A DNA stretch of 64,000 nt, taken from assembly GCA_964016985.1 (NCBI GenBank), contig OZ024837.1:37082591-37146590 (forward strand), written 5' to 3'. Positions 12,421-25,200 of the stretch are shown piece after piece (the first letter of the stretch is position 1; each line of letters opens with the position of its first letter). The position numbers and the translations under genes were made by a program. This DNA comes from Anodontia alba (Eukaryota; Mollusca; Bivalvia; Lucinida; Lucinidae). The notes under the pieces were generated by a model, which worked only from the letters and a program-made list of their open reading frames with translations, was not told the DNA's origin and ran no database searches.

Positions 12421-12915
12421 TTAACCCATTTTAGTCTTTTAGTTGTGTTGAGGTTTTACGGCCCTGTCAACCCAATAGAGTCATGTTGAGCGTGTTCAGT
12501 TTATCTAACCACACTTTTGTTTTGTTTGTGTTGAGCTTTTTATGGCCCAGTCAACCCAATGGGGTCATGTCGAGCATGGTCAGTTTACCTAACCACATGT
12601 TTACTCGGCAGGCTTAGTCCTCTAAGTGGTTAACCAGTATTGTGCACATTCTTTCGCCAGAAAAAACACACTTTTATTGGGCAGGCTTAGTCCTCCAAGC
12701 GGTTAACCAGTATTGTGCACATTCTTTTGCCAGGAACCATTTTAGTCTGGAGACCCTTAAAAGGGTAACTGGCAAACAGTGCAGACCCAGAATGCTGCAG
12801 CTAATGAGGGTCTCCACTGTTTGCAAATAGTTTAGCAATTTTTCTCTTGGAGTATCTAAATCACATAGCCCAACATACCTAAAATTGAAATTGGACATTT
12901 CCAATATATAGTGTG
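12421..12915. mobile_element. MITE family H split by a rearranged SINE1 insertion
   Basis: The family H ends are TTAACCCATTTTAGTC and GTCTAGAATGGGTTTA. A SINE1-derived block at 12438-12738 lies between direct repeats CCATTTTAGTCT. The block holds two GTGTTGAG-TTT-ACGGCCC starts and two GCAGGCTTAGTCCTC segments, so it is duplicated or recombined. Confidence 0.68.
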
Positions 12916-12970
12916 GGAGAGTCTAGTCAGTCTAGAATGGGTTTAGTGGAAGTAGGTTATTGTTACATAC

Positions 12971-13221
12971 CAGTATCTGATGACTGTGACAATGACTTGA
13001 TCCCCAACCTGAATTTATTTTTTCCTTTCGCCCAATTCAACAGGCGCTCAGCAAAATCTTTCCTGATGACCTTTGTCGTACCACCATCAACAAATATTAC
13101 AAACTTCTCAGATGCTTTTTCAGTCGCTTTCTTGAGTTTTTCAATGACTTCTTCTTCAATTTTCTGTTTTCTACGCTCTAGTGTGTCAACTGGGTATTTT
13201 TTTATCTTCTCAAGATCCAAC
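12971..13221 (-). CDS. WD40 gene exon 19, charged helical segment
   Basis: 251 bp. It completes Trp and codes 83 residues: LDLEKIKKYPVDTLERRKQK, then a Lys/Glu-rich helix (IEEEVIEKLKKATEKASEKF), then VIFVDGGTTKVIRKDF, ending SLSQSSDT. Acceptor ATTTTGCCAG, donor GTATGTAA. The helix may be a coiled coil. Later exons were not found in 1-12970. Confidence 0.82.
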
Positions 13222-16200
13222 CTGGCAAAATAATTTTAGCACTTTGCAGGGGACATTTAGAATTTTTGTTTCTTATTTTTCCTAGAAAATAGGATTTGAC
13301 ATTTCCTGAGGAGACAATTTGCATATAGTGTCAAATCCTATTTTCTAGGAAGCATAGGATAAATATCATCAGTTTGTTGTCTGCTGAATTTGTCCATAGT
13401 ATGGTAAGTGTTAAGTAAAGTCTAATCAATATGCCCAATAATGAAATGTTAACAAAATCAAGAAGCAATAATTTTCTGCCAAAAAAAAAAGGTGGGGGGG
13501 GGGGGGGGGGGGGGGGTGGGGGGGTGGGAGGGGGGGTGAAGCCAGAGAACGAATTAATAATACATAATAAAACAATCCTCTTGTAATTAATAAGTGTCTA
13601 ATTCTCAAATACTTAGTGCATGTATTTACAAAGGTGAAAGTTGAGAGAAATCTCAGTACTAAAACAAAATCTTTACAACAATGAAAATCAGATTTTTCCT
13701 ATTATTTATACTGACAGGTAAAATTGCCCAATACTGATAATGATAATGATGATGATGATGATGATGATGACGGTGATGATGATGATGATGATTTTTTTTT
13801 TTTTTTTTTTTCATATTGAGACAATGGAAGGGTGATAATGCAATTGTGTCAGTACTGCTGACTGGGGCAAAAAAGGACAGGTAAGTTCGGGGTAGTTTAT
13901 TGTATGTAAGGTGGCCTGTGATCAGTTAATAATAAAGATGAAATGGCACATTCATATTTGAAAACATGTTTGTGTGTAATTTCATGACTGTTTCAATGAT
14001 TTAATATTACTGTCTGCTGGAGCCAAAAGAGGAATTAATTATGTGGTGACATTTCACTTTTTTGATATCTGCTAAATGAAGGGTTGCTATAGTCAGCCTC
14101 CAAAAAGTCCCAGAAAATGCTGGTGTCAGTGGCATTTATCCATATTTATTTTATTGTGCTAATCTGGTATTTAAATCAAAAAGAGTGTAATTATCATGGA
14201 ACATTAGTTCCTTGTATCCTCCCTTTTAACCCTTGTCCTGCTGAAGAAGTCAACTGCTCTGAATCTGCACTGTTTGCGGTAAGTATGTGAATCTATAGCA
14301 ACAATCTGGATCAAGTAATCTGATTGGCTGAAATTAGAAGTGGGTGTGGCATCTTAATTTATTCAGCAGGACAAGAGAAGTGTACAGAAAGGTAAGCAAT
14401 TCCTACCAAGGTGTTGCACTGTGGTCGAAGTTCACCGGGATTTCTCTGCCATCATCCTAAAAGAAAAAATTATTGCAGTGAATCTATGTAAAGAAAACAA
14501 CTTTTCAAAACTCTTAGGCAACAACAAATTGATCATATTTTTGTCACATTTTTCCCAGAAAATAGGTTTTGATATTTCATGTAAATTGTCTCCTTGTCAA
14601 GGGCTTTGTCATTTTGAATATTTATTATGCTTTTGAAATCATTAAATGTCTTTAACTTCCTTAGTTTTTATCTAATATTGTTCAAATTTACATGAAAATG
14701 CATAATTTGTCAAGAGCTTTCATCTCAGATACATTCTTCACCAACCTTGCAGTTCCCTTTAATTCTTTCCCCCGCCAGTGGCAACTTTTGCTGTCTGCTG
14801 ATAACATTTGCAAACAGTTTGGACCAAGATCAGGCCCAACAAAACGTCAGGCCTGATCTGGATCCAATCTGTTTGACACTCTGATGGCATTCCTGAAAGA
14901 TCTTTTTGAAAAAGTTAATTTTATAAAAAAAAAATCCAGATGACAAAAAAGCATGCAAAATTACCCAGCATGCAAAATGTCAATTAAGGCTTTATGATGC
15001 CATGAATTCTCATTAAATATTCAAAATGGCTAGGCCAATAAAAGCAATTTTTCAAGGTAACATCGCTATAGCTTTTTTTTTTATTTTTCATTTGATACTG
15101 ATCAAATTCACATCAAAATACAAAAACATAACTTTTTTTTTAAATTTTCATTCGATACTGATCAAATTCACATCCTAATACATTGGTGGACAAGTTCTTT
15201 CATTTCAGAAGCAGTCCTTATAAACATTGCCTTTCCCTTTCCCAATTACGAAAACCTGCCTATTCAAATATACTGAAAAGTTAATCACCGAAAAAATTGA
15301 AAATTTTCAGACAAAAAATTCAAATATTTTTCATATTTCTGCTCAAAACATAGATTGTGGGTACTCGTTAGAACCGCCTCGCAGAGGTGGTTCTAACGAA
15401 TACCCACAATTTATGTTTTGAGCAGAAATAAGAAAAATAATGTATACCCCTGTAAACCCCAGTTTTACTATATAAAAGTGGGGTTTAAGGGGGTCAAAAT
15501 TATATAGGCGTGTTTTCGTGATGCCTTGTTAATGTTTCTAATCATGCTGAGAAAAAATTTCTGATGATTTCTGTCAGATGATTTTTTTTCTTTCTTTCTT
15601 GTTTTTCATTTCACAGAAAGCAGGGTTTGGCATTTTATACCCAGTAAAAGGTGAAAATTTGCATTAACTGTCAAACTTGATTTCTGAGTAAGATATAACT
15701 GATTTCTGAGTAAGATTAATAGATAACTGATTTCTGAGTAAGATATAACCATATTTCTTATCTGCTGAATTTACCCAGAGAAGTCTTGAGGTAAACCAGA
15801 CTGCCCCAAGGTATAGTGTACCTGACTGTGGGCCTTTAACACATTTTTCATTGCATGACTCAGAGTTTCTTAAATAATAAGAATAGTAATACTATATTAA
15901 TAATAACAACAATAAAAATAATAATAATAAAAAAGAAAAAAATTAGCCTTTAACATCAGATGGGCTAATTCAGGAGACAACAAATTGATGACACTTTTGT
16001 CATACAGAAAATAGGTTTTGATATTTCATAGAAGACAATTTGCAGGGGACAATTTGCATGAAATGTCAAAGCCTATTTTCTAGGAAAAATAGAAAAAAAT
16101 ACTTCATGATGTTGTCGGCTGAACTTTTTACCCAGCCTGTTAAGCATTCGTAACTTTTACCTAACTTGAATTTCAATATTTCAATATGCTACCCTCTGAC

Positions 16201-19200
16201 GTTTTAACCCAGCATGCTAAGCATTAAGAATTTTACATACCTTGACTTTCCGAAATGCTGTATGAATGAGTCTCCGAAGATTATCAACTGGGAGATAGTT
16301 TATTACAGAAACAGAACTGAAAGAGAACAAAACAGAATGCAGGGCTGTGAAAATACCATGCTGGACTTGTCCAATTTTCCTAAGGACAAATAAAAAAAAA
16401 ATTCAATTTACTTGTCCTGGGACAAGGACTTTATAGCTCAGAAGAGTATCCAGATTATGAGCTATATATTTTTCTTATTTCTCAAAGAAAACATATTGTG
16501 GGTACTCATTAGAAGTGCCTATGTGAGGCACACTTCCAATGAGTATATATATGTTTTCTTCAAGAAATAAGAAAAATGTTGATAGAAGAGTGACAATCAA
16601 AGGCTCTGTGCAAAAAGGTGCCATACATTCATGAGCTGAATTTTGCATGCAGCAGAATTCTCACCTGGGATCTTGTGATCTAAGGCTGAGAGCACTAACC
16701 ACTTGGCCACCCGGAGGCTTCTAATATCAAATAAAAAAGTTAAACTATAATACGCTGCCATTACCATGTCGGGGGCAGATAACTGTAACACCGACGAAAT
16801 TTGCCCATTAGCAATCCCAAACCACCAAGTTTGGTTAAAATCCCTTGACACATACTCAAGTTACCATCAGGAAATAAAAATATGGGCACATCTCGGGCAG
16901 ATGACAAAAATTTGCTCATTAGCAATCCCAAAACAAATCTCCACAATATCAATGCACATACCAAGTTTGGTGAAAATCCATTGATGTTTACTCAAGTTAT
17001 CATCCAGAAACGAAATACTGATGGACGGACACACAGGTGTCCAACATGAAACAATAATACCCTGCCACTAGCAATAAGCATCTTTTAACCCTTGTTCTGC
17101 TGAACCCGGATATATACCCTGCCTTTGCAAACAGTGTAGATCCAGATCAGCTGGCTTCTGAAGAAACTAACTGATCTGTATCTGCACTGTTTGTCATTAA
17201 GTATGTAAATTTGTATCAACAACCTGGATGATGTAATTTGATTGGCTGAAAATCAGAAGTAGGTGTGGCTTCTTAATTTATTCAGCTGGACAAGGGTTAA
17301 ACTTTAGGAGTTTGACCTACTATCTACACTGTTTAGTTGAATGTTGCTGTCTGAGTATTTATGTTATATATGGTAACACCCTTAACAAATCAAGTGAATG
17401 AACAATGATAATGTAAATGGAACATATTAAGCAAAAAAATATGAAAATGACACATCGTCTTTTGAATTTGTATAAACAACTTGGATCAAGTAATCTGATT
17501 GGCTGACAATTAGAAGTGGGCATGGCATCTTAATTTATTCAGCATGACAAGGGTTAAGAGGGAGTATTTGATGATTATTCTGGGATAATTTTTCTTATTT
17601 CTCCATAAAAAACATATGTTGTGGTTGCTCATTAGAAGTGCCTCTATGAGGTGCTTCTAATGAGTACCCACATAATATGTTTTTATGGAGAACTAGAGAA
17701 AATTATCCCAGAATTAACGCCAAATACTCCTTCTTAACCACCCCTCTGACTACTGAAATAAATGTGCCGAGCAAAGACGATGTGTCATTTTCATATTTTT
17801 TTGCTTAATATGTTCCATTTACATTATCATTGTTCATTCACTTGATTTGTTAAGGGTATTACCATATATAATATAAAAACTCAGACAGCAACATTCAACT
17901 AAACAGTGTAGATAGTAGGTCAAACTCCTGAAGTTTAACCCTTGTCCAGCTGAATAAATTAAGAAGCCACACCTACTTCTGATTTTCAGCCGATCAAATT
18001 ACATGATCCAGGTTGTTGATACAAATTTACATACTTAATGACAAATAGTGCAGATACAGATCAGTTAGTTACTTCAGAAGCCAACTGATCTGGATCTACA
18101 CTGTTTGCAAAGGCAGGGTATATCCAGGTCCAGCAGGACAAGGGTTAAAAACTCCTCTACTTTTCGGTTAAATACTAAAATAATACAGTCTTTATTCATC
18201 TTGTAAACTCTGATGTTATCAGACTCAAATACTGAATAAAACTGATCCAGGCCAGGGCTCTAGGCAAGCCATGTATTTATAATTACTGTATTTACCTTAA
18301 CGGTTCAGACCAAACTGTACAGATCCAGATTAAAGGAGCAGTTTGATCAGAGTAGGAGCAGTTTGATCAGGGTCTACCTCATGTAGTTTCAGACACATTA
18401 CCATACTAAACCTAAGTTTTGGGGCACCTTAACTTTTAACCATACCCTTAAATCCTTACATCCAAACAAGTCCATTTCATTACTTAATCATCTAAAATTT
18501 GGACATAGGAGACACAACTAAACTGGATCCATTTTTTCCATCCATGGCCTAAAATAACAACAACAAAAAAAAAATCTTACCCGGAGCCCCAAAGTTCATG
18601 AAAACATTACTCTGTGCCAATATCATTTTGACAGCAATTAATGAAGTTTGATAAGCTAACAACAGTATCAGTCATGGTGTCTCTTTTCTCACGAAAATCC
18701 TGCTGGTCTATTAACCTGACAGTAAAGATTCTGACAAGATTATATATCAGTCGCAACGGAAGAAAAAGGACTCTGGGACATGTTCACCCAGCGAAGATTC
18801 AGATCAGGCTGCGCTTTCGCACAGTTTGATCAGAATCTTCACTTGGCACATTTTGAAAAGCAAAGGATGCCATTTTTCTTCATGTGGACAAGTAAGACTC
18901 TGAGCAGACTGCTTGGATGCACAGGCTGATTTGAGTTTTTGTTGACCACACGTCAGAAGGTATGTTTAATCCCCCTGCGGTTCATATACTGTCTGGCTCA
19001 CTATCTGTGTCACTCTGTACATGGGTGTAAATACAGTAAAACCTAAATGACTCCAACAAAAGAATTTCTTAGGGACTCAAAAACGAGTTTGAATTAGTCA
19101 TGTTGATGGCTAATTTAAACGCGTTTTTGAGTCCCTAAGAAATTCTCTTGACAGCCTTAGAAAGCAAAATTAATATTTATGGATATTTTAGAGAAATTTC

Positions 19201-22200
19201 TTGTTTTATCATAAAATGTATGTTGTGTGTACTCAATAGAATTGATTCATCGAGGCAATTCTAACGAGTACACTCAAGGGAATAAGCCCTCAATTATATC
19301 CATTTGCCACCTGACCTGGCATTATCATTAACTCCTGTGGCTCGAACTACCCATGTCTAGAACAAATTTACATGGTCCCAAAGATTTTATTTAGGTTTGA
19401 CTGTACTTTCTTGCACATTTAGACAACTTCTGATTTTGTTTATTTTTTTTAGAAAATATCATATTTATTCAAATATTCAGGTACCATTACTTCTAACCAT
19501 ACTTAACCTAAAAATTGAACATGTCAAAGTTACTAAATGCTGATGTGTTTAAAATATACTGAATGATCAGCAAACAGCACACATCATTCCATAATATCTG
19601 ATCAGGGTCTACACTGTTTGCTCAGGCCTGAAGTCTAATTAATTAGGTACATACATTAAATGTGTTTAACCCATTGTAGACTGAACAGACTCCTACACTA
19701 TATATTGGAAGAGTCCAGTTTCAATTTTAGGTACGGTATGTCCAGCTATAAGAAATAGATATTCCTAGAGAAAAATGACTAAACTATTTGCAAACAGTGG
19801 AAACCCTGATCAGAAGCCGCACTCTGTGGTGTCTGATCTGGGTCTGCACTGTTTGACAATTACTCTTTCAGGGGTCTCCAGACTGTACAAAGGGTTAAGT
19901 TACATATTAGATAATGATGATCTGGTGTTTTATGTCCCTTTCAACATTAACCCTTCTCTTGCTGAGCATGACATGCCCTATCTTAGCAAACAGTGTAGAT
20001 CCAGATCAGTTGGCTTCTGAAGAAGCCAACTGATCTGGATCTGCACTGTTTGTCATTAAATATGTGAATTTCTATCAAAAACCCAGATCAAATAATTTGA
20101 TTGGCTGGAAATTTCAACATTAACCCTTCTCTTGCTGAGCATGACATGCCCTATCTTAGCAAACAGTGTAGATCCAGATCAGTTGGCTTCTGAAGAAGCC
20201 AACTGATCTGGATCTGCACTGTTTGTCATTAAATATGTGAATTTCTATCAAAAACCCAGATCAAATAATTTGATTGGCTGGAAATTAGAAGTGGGCGTGG
20301 CATCTTAATTTATTCAGCATGACAAGGGTTAAATTTAAGTCATATTGAGATGATAAAAATAATGAAAGGCTCTGTGCAATTAAGCGCCCTACACTCACAA
20401 ACTGAATTCTATCTTGTGCAGGATTTGAACCTGGGACCTCATGATCCAAAGTCGAGAACACTAAACAATCAGCCACAAAGACATTTCATTATAAATTTGA
20501 CATCAAAAAGGAATTTTCACCTTTCAGAGAAGAGACCCCTTTTCAGAAGGGAGTGGGAAGTGGTCTACTCAGAAAGAAAGAATTTGCTCCCAGGGGAAGC
20601 AAATTCTTTCCTTATAGAGTAGACCCTTTTTCAGAGGGGTGTGGAAAATGTCTACTTTAAAAAGAAAAAAATTACTCCCATAAGGAGCAAATTCTTTCGC
20701 TTTGGAGTGTACCCCTTTTCAGAAGGTAAGCTTGTTTGTCTGTGTTGTAGTTTTATGGCCCAGTCAACCCAACGGGGTCATGTCGAGTGCAGTCCATTTA
20801 CCTAACCACACTTTTGATGGGCAGGCTTAGTCCTCTAAGTAACTGACCAGTATTGTGCGCATTCTATCACCAGAAACTGACAACTGCCCGTCTGGAATCA
20901 GCAGGAGAGAATGACAACAGAAAACATTTCAAAAGGGAAGAATAAACAATTGAACAAATTTACCTCCCTTGAAAGAGTATCCAGTCTCCTTAAGATGAAC
21001 ATTAATTTTGCCTGTAGAAATTTCGACAATAAAACATCCTTTAAAGTTCTTTCAATACAACTTGAATAAACAGTTATGTACTAAAGATAAGGCAAATAAT
21101 TTATATCATAAGAAAATTTATTTACTATAATTTGCCTGTCTGTCAGTTACTTAATCATCCCATGCAATACACTATACCTACACTATCTCCTGTTTATGGT
21201 GAATAGATATGCTTTCATGGGAGGCAACTCTGTCAAAATGTTTTTGCCTCCCTTCTGAAAAGGGGTCTACTCTAAAAGGAAAGAACTTGCTCCCACCGGG
21301 AGCAAGTTCTTTCCTTTTAGTGTAGACCCCTTTTCAGAAAGGGCCTGGCATGCAGTAAAGCAAATGGGAAATCTAAAAGTTATCTCCCTTGGTGGAAAAT
21401 CAAATGTGTAACCAGTCCGCTTCAATTTTAAATTTAATAACAACAGTAATCAATTTCACATGTATTAGGGTTCTGGTTAAGCTCAGTTTTCTTGCACATT
21501 GCATAAACTTCCTAATAAATTCTGAGCCCTCCCCACCCAGCCCCACCATCACCACCATCTTTTATTATATAAAGTGGTGGATTGTTGTGGGGTTGAACGG
21601 TTGCCTGAATTCTGAATAAATGAAGCATTTCTTGTTATGGTTGTGTTTAAAACCTCAGAAATAAGTTATGAAACTGTTATGTTGATTAAACAACCTACTG
21701 AGAAGAGGCAGAGCCTAAGTTTGCATAAGCACATTAGAGAGTTGTCAAAGTTGAAAGCTTAAACTTGGACCTGCTGACTATAAAAAGAGCAAACAATATT
21801 AAAACAAGCAAATTCACAGAATTTATGTCCCTTGCCTTATTCTCCTACTATGTATACAATTTGGTAGTATTGGAGCTAAAAAAAAATGACTAAGTAAGAA
21901 TGCGGAAAAGTAAAAAAAAAAAAATAATTATGTTCAAAATATGGACCATTAAAAAAAACACTTGTTCAGTTTCAAAGAGACTGGTATAAAACTGTTGGAG
22001 GAGTTGCGAACACAAGGTACCCACTACCTATACACTTTGATTGTATCTGAGCCGGAAAAATGATTAAGTTCAAAATGCGGAAAAGGTTATAAAAAAAAAA
22101 TTAATCTGAGGGTTATACCCAAAAAAAAAACACATACACATCTTCAGACCATGACAAAAACATCTGTGCAGTTTCAAAAGGATCGGTATAAGACTGTAGG

Positions 22201-25200
22201 AGAAGTTATGGACAAAAAGGTACATACTGTCAGAGGATGCAAAACTATGCACCACAAACCATGTGAGGCTGAATACCTTGTTTCCTTGCTTTTATTCAAA
22301 AAGAGTAGGGACAAAAGATAGTTTTTCTGAATTTTCACAGATAATAAGACTTGACAAATCATTTAAATCTGAAGGAAACAATTTGAACGAAATGTCAAGT
22401 CTTAGACTCTGTGAAAAACATCAAGAAAACACGCCTATAAAATATCCCTTTAAACCCCACTTTTATATGGTAAAACTGGAGTTTATAGGTGACACATCAT
22501 TTTTCATATTTCTGCTCAATAACATAGATTGTGGGTACTCGTTAGAACTGCCTCAGTGAGGTGGTTTTAACAAGTACCCTGAATCTATGTTTTGAGCAGA
22601 AAAATGAAAATTATCAGATTTTTTTTATCTGAAAATTTTCCTTTTTCAAAATGTTGTCTGCTGAAAACTTTACACAGAGTACTTAGCATTAAGCAATCAC
22701 ATGAACTTCATTTGAATCTGAAGAAAACTAGACAGTCAAGTTATGCAACTAAAACCCATTTTTTATCTTTACCAATCTCTAGGCTAATTCAAGTAATCAA
22801 GTAATCTGACTGGCTGAAAATTAGAAGTGGGTGTGGTATCTTAATATATTTAGCATGACAAAATTAGAAATGCCTATTAACAGTCCACATTAGATTATAA
22901 TGATTTGGTTTTCTTCGTCTTTAAAAAATTATTTCTGTTCAATGAAGCGCCATACAGTCATTAGTTAAGTCCACCTTCAGCAGGACTCAAACACAGGACC
23001 TTATGATCCAAAGTCCCAAGAGCTAACCGTAAAGCCATCAGATGCATCCCCGTATTAGATCTTCCCGATATCAATGCACATATAAAATTTCAATGCAATC
23101 CTGGGAATAGAACAGAAGTTTTTGCTCGGAAACAGAATAAGTATAGGTTATTGCATAGTTTTAAATTTCGAGCCATCAGCATGAAAGAAAAAAAAAAAAA
23201 AGAGCGCTACCACTATTGTGTAAAAATAAATAAATACTGGCTCACAATAAAATCATAATTTTTATCCTCAAAAAAAATAAATAAATAAAAATAAACTCAA
23301 ATAAAGATTGAATGGTGAACATAAAAACAAAAAAAAACACCGCTATTAGGTGGTAGAGTATAAAAATAAATAAATAATAAATAAAAGCTCACAATAAAAT
23401 CCAAATTTTTATCCTCAAAAGAAGAACTCAACTGAAGACTGAATGGTGAACATAAAAACAAAATTCACCAATGCAATAAGAAATATCATTTACCTAGGAC
23501 TATCCAATCCAATCTGAAACGTCAAAATGCAATTTAAGGAAAAAGGATACATTTTTGTGGGAGAAAACTCTCTCAAACTTGATTTTGCTCCCTCCTGAAA
23601 AAGGGTCTACTCTTAAAGGAAAGAATTTGCTCCCCTTGGGAGCAAATTCTTTCCTTTTAGAGTAGACCCATTTTCAAAAGGAGATTTGTCTGCAGAAATG
23701 CAAACAGGAAGTCATGAAAGTTATCTCCCTTGTAAACAACAGAGAAAAAAATGAAGTGTATCTAGCCCTCTTAAATGATCAGGCTACATTGAATGAAAAG
23801 CTACATAATGATATGATTTATTCATCATGAGCAAAGGGTCCTATCTCATATCCAGGCAATGAAGGCTCTGATCCACATGCATATCTAAGCAGTGTGATCA
23901 CTGATTTTTATGCTTGCTTATAGTATCTCTGGAGACAGAAGAATATAAAAAGGAAACAAGAAAGCCCTGATCAGACTGCCTGGCTTGCAGGCTGATCTGT
24001 GCTTTTGACGTTTTACTACTGCACAAGGGCCCTTTTCTTGTAGTGTACACCATAAAGTGAAAAAACGTACGTTCTGACATGTGCGTCCAAAAAAACTCAA
24101 ATCAGCCTGCATATTTGCACAGTCTGATCAGTCTTCATTGCCCAAATGAAAAAAAAAACTTTGCAAAGGAGACAATTTAAATGAAATGCCAAGCTATGTT
24201 TTCTAGAAAAAAAAAAAAATTAAAGTCAGCAGGTTAAAGGTTAAAAACACCATCTGCTAATAGTCATCTGCATCACGGTAAGGTTAACAAATTGGTCCAT
24301 TGTGTTTTCTCACTGTGGGTTTTGTTCTTAAACCTGGCATATTACATTACTTTAATACAAGCCCCGTGACCTCTTTGACCTATGATTGATATCATTAAAT
24401 ATTTAAACATTTTAACAAAATTGCATTATTCTTTTGTATCAGTGTTTACATATCTATAAGAGGTATTTAAATTTTCATAACTTCTAATGTGTACATTGTT
24501 TTAATAATTCATAAGACCATTGGTCTAGACAAGTTGCTTTTTTCATTACAGAAAAAGAAAAAAAAATACTGATATTTTATTTCTCCATGAAAACATGTGT
24601 ATTCATTAGAGGCACTTCTAATGATTACCCACAACATATGCTTTTTTTTTTTTAAATATCAGAAAAATATCAATAGTTTTCAGTTGAAAAAAAAAGTGCC
24701 TTGTCTGGAGCTATGATACATTGACTAATAGAAAAGGCAGGATTTCCAGTACTATCTGATAAAAAAGTTTGGGCTAATTTAACTAAAACTTAGGGATAAT
24801 TTCAGGAAATTTTACAGCTAAATTAAGATTAAGGGGCAAATCTGTTATATATCTATAAGAGGTATTCAAAGTTTCGTAAAATTTAATGTGTACATTGTTT
24901 TTATAATGCATAAGATCATTGGTCCAGATAAGTTACTTTTTTTTCTTCATATTTTTCTCATAAAAATAATTAAAAAATATTGATATTTTTCTTATGTCTC
25001 CACAAAAAAATACATTGTGGGTACTCATTAGAAGCACTTTGGCAAGGCGCTTCTAATGAGTACCCATAACATATGTTTTTGTGGAGACATAAGAAAAATA
25101 TTTTATGGAGACCCCATCTTATCTGGAGCTATGTAAGGCGAATTGTTTGTTGTCATTTTGTGTTTTTGCTTCTAAAGGGAAACAGTTCAATTCTTTGCAT

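Noticed and set aside
1..12970. Remaining 3' exons of the WD40 gene
   Set aside because: I looked for GT/AG-bounded minus-strand segments in phase 1 and found none convincing. The interval is almost wholly repeats, so the gene may continue beyond the left edge.
12913..13233. 106-residue plus-strand ORF opposite exon 19
   Set aside because: It is the shadow of exon 19. The minus-strand frame has proper splice borders and a protein-like helix, while the plus frame only mirrors it.
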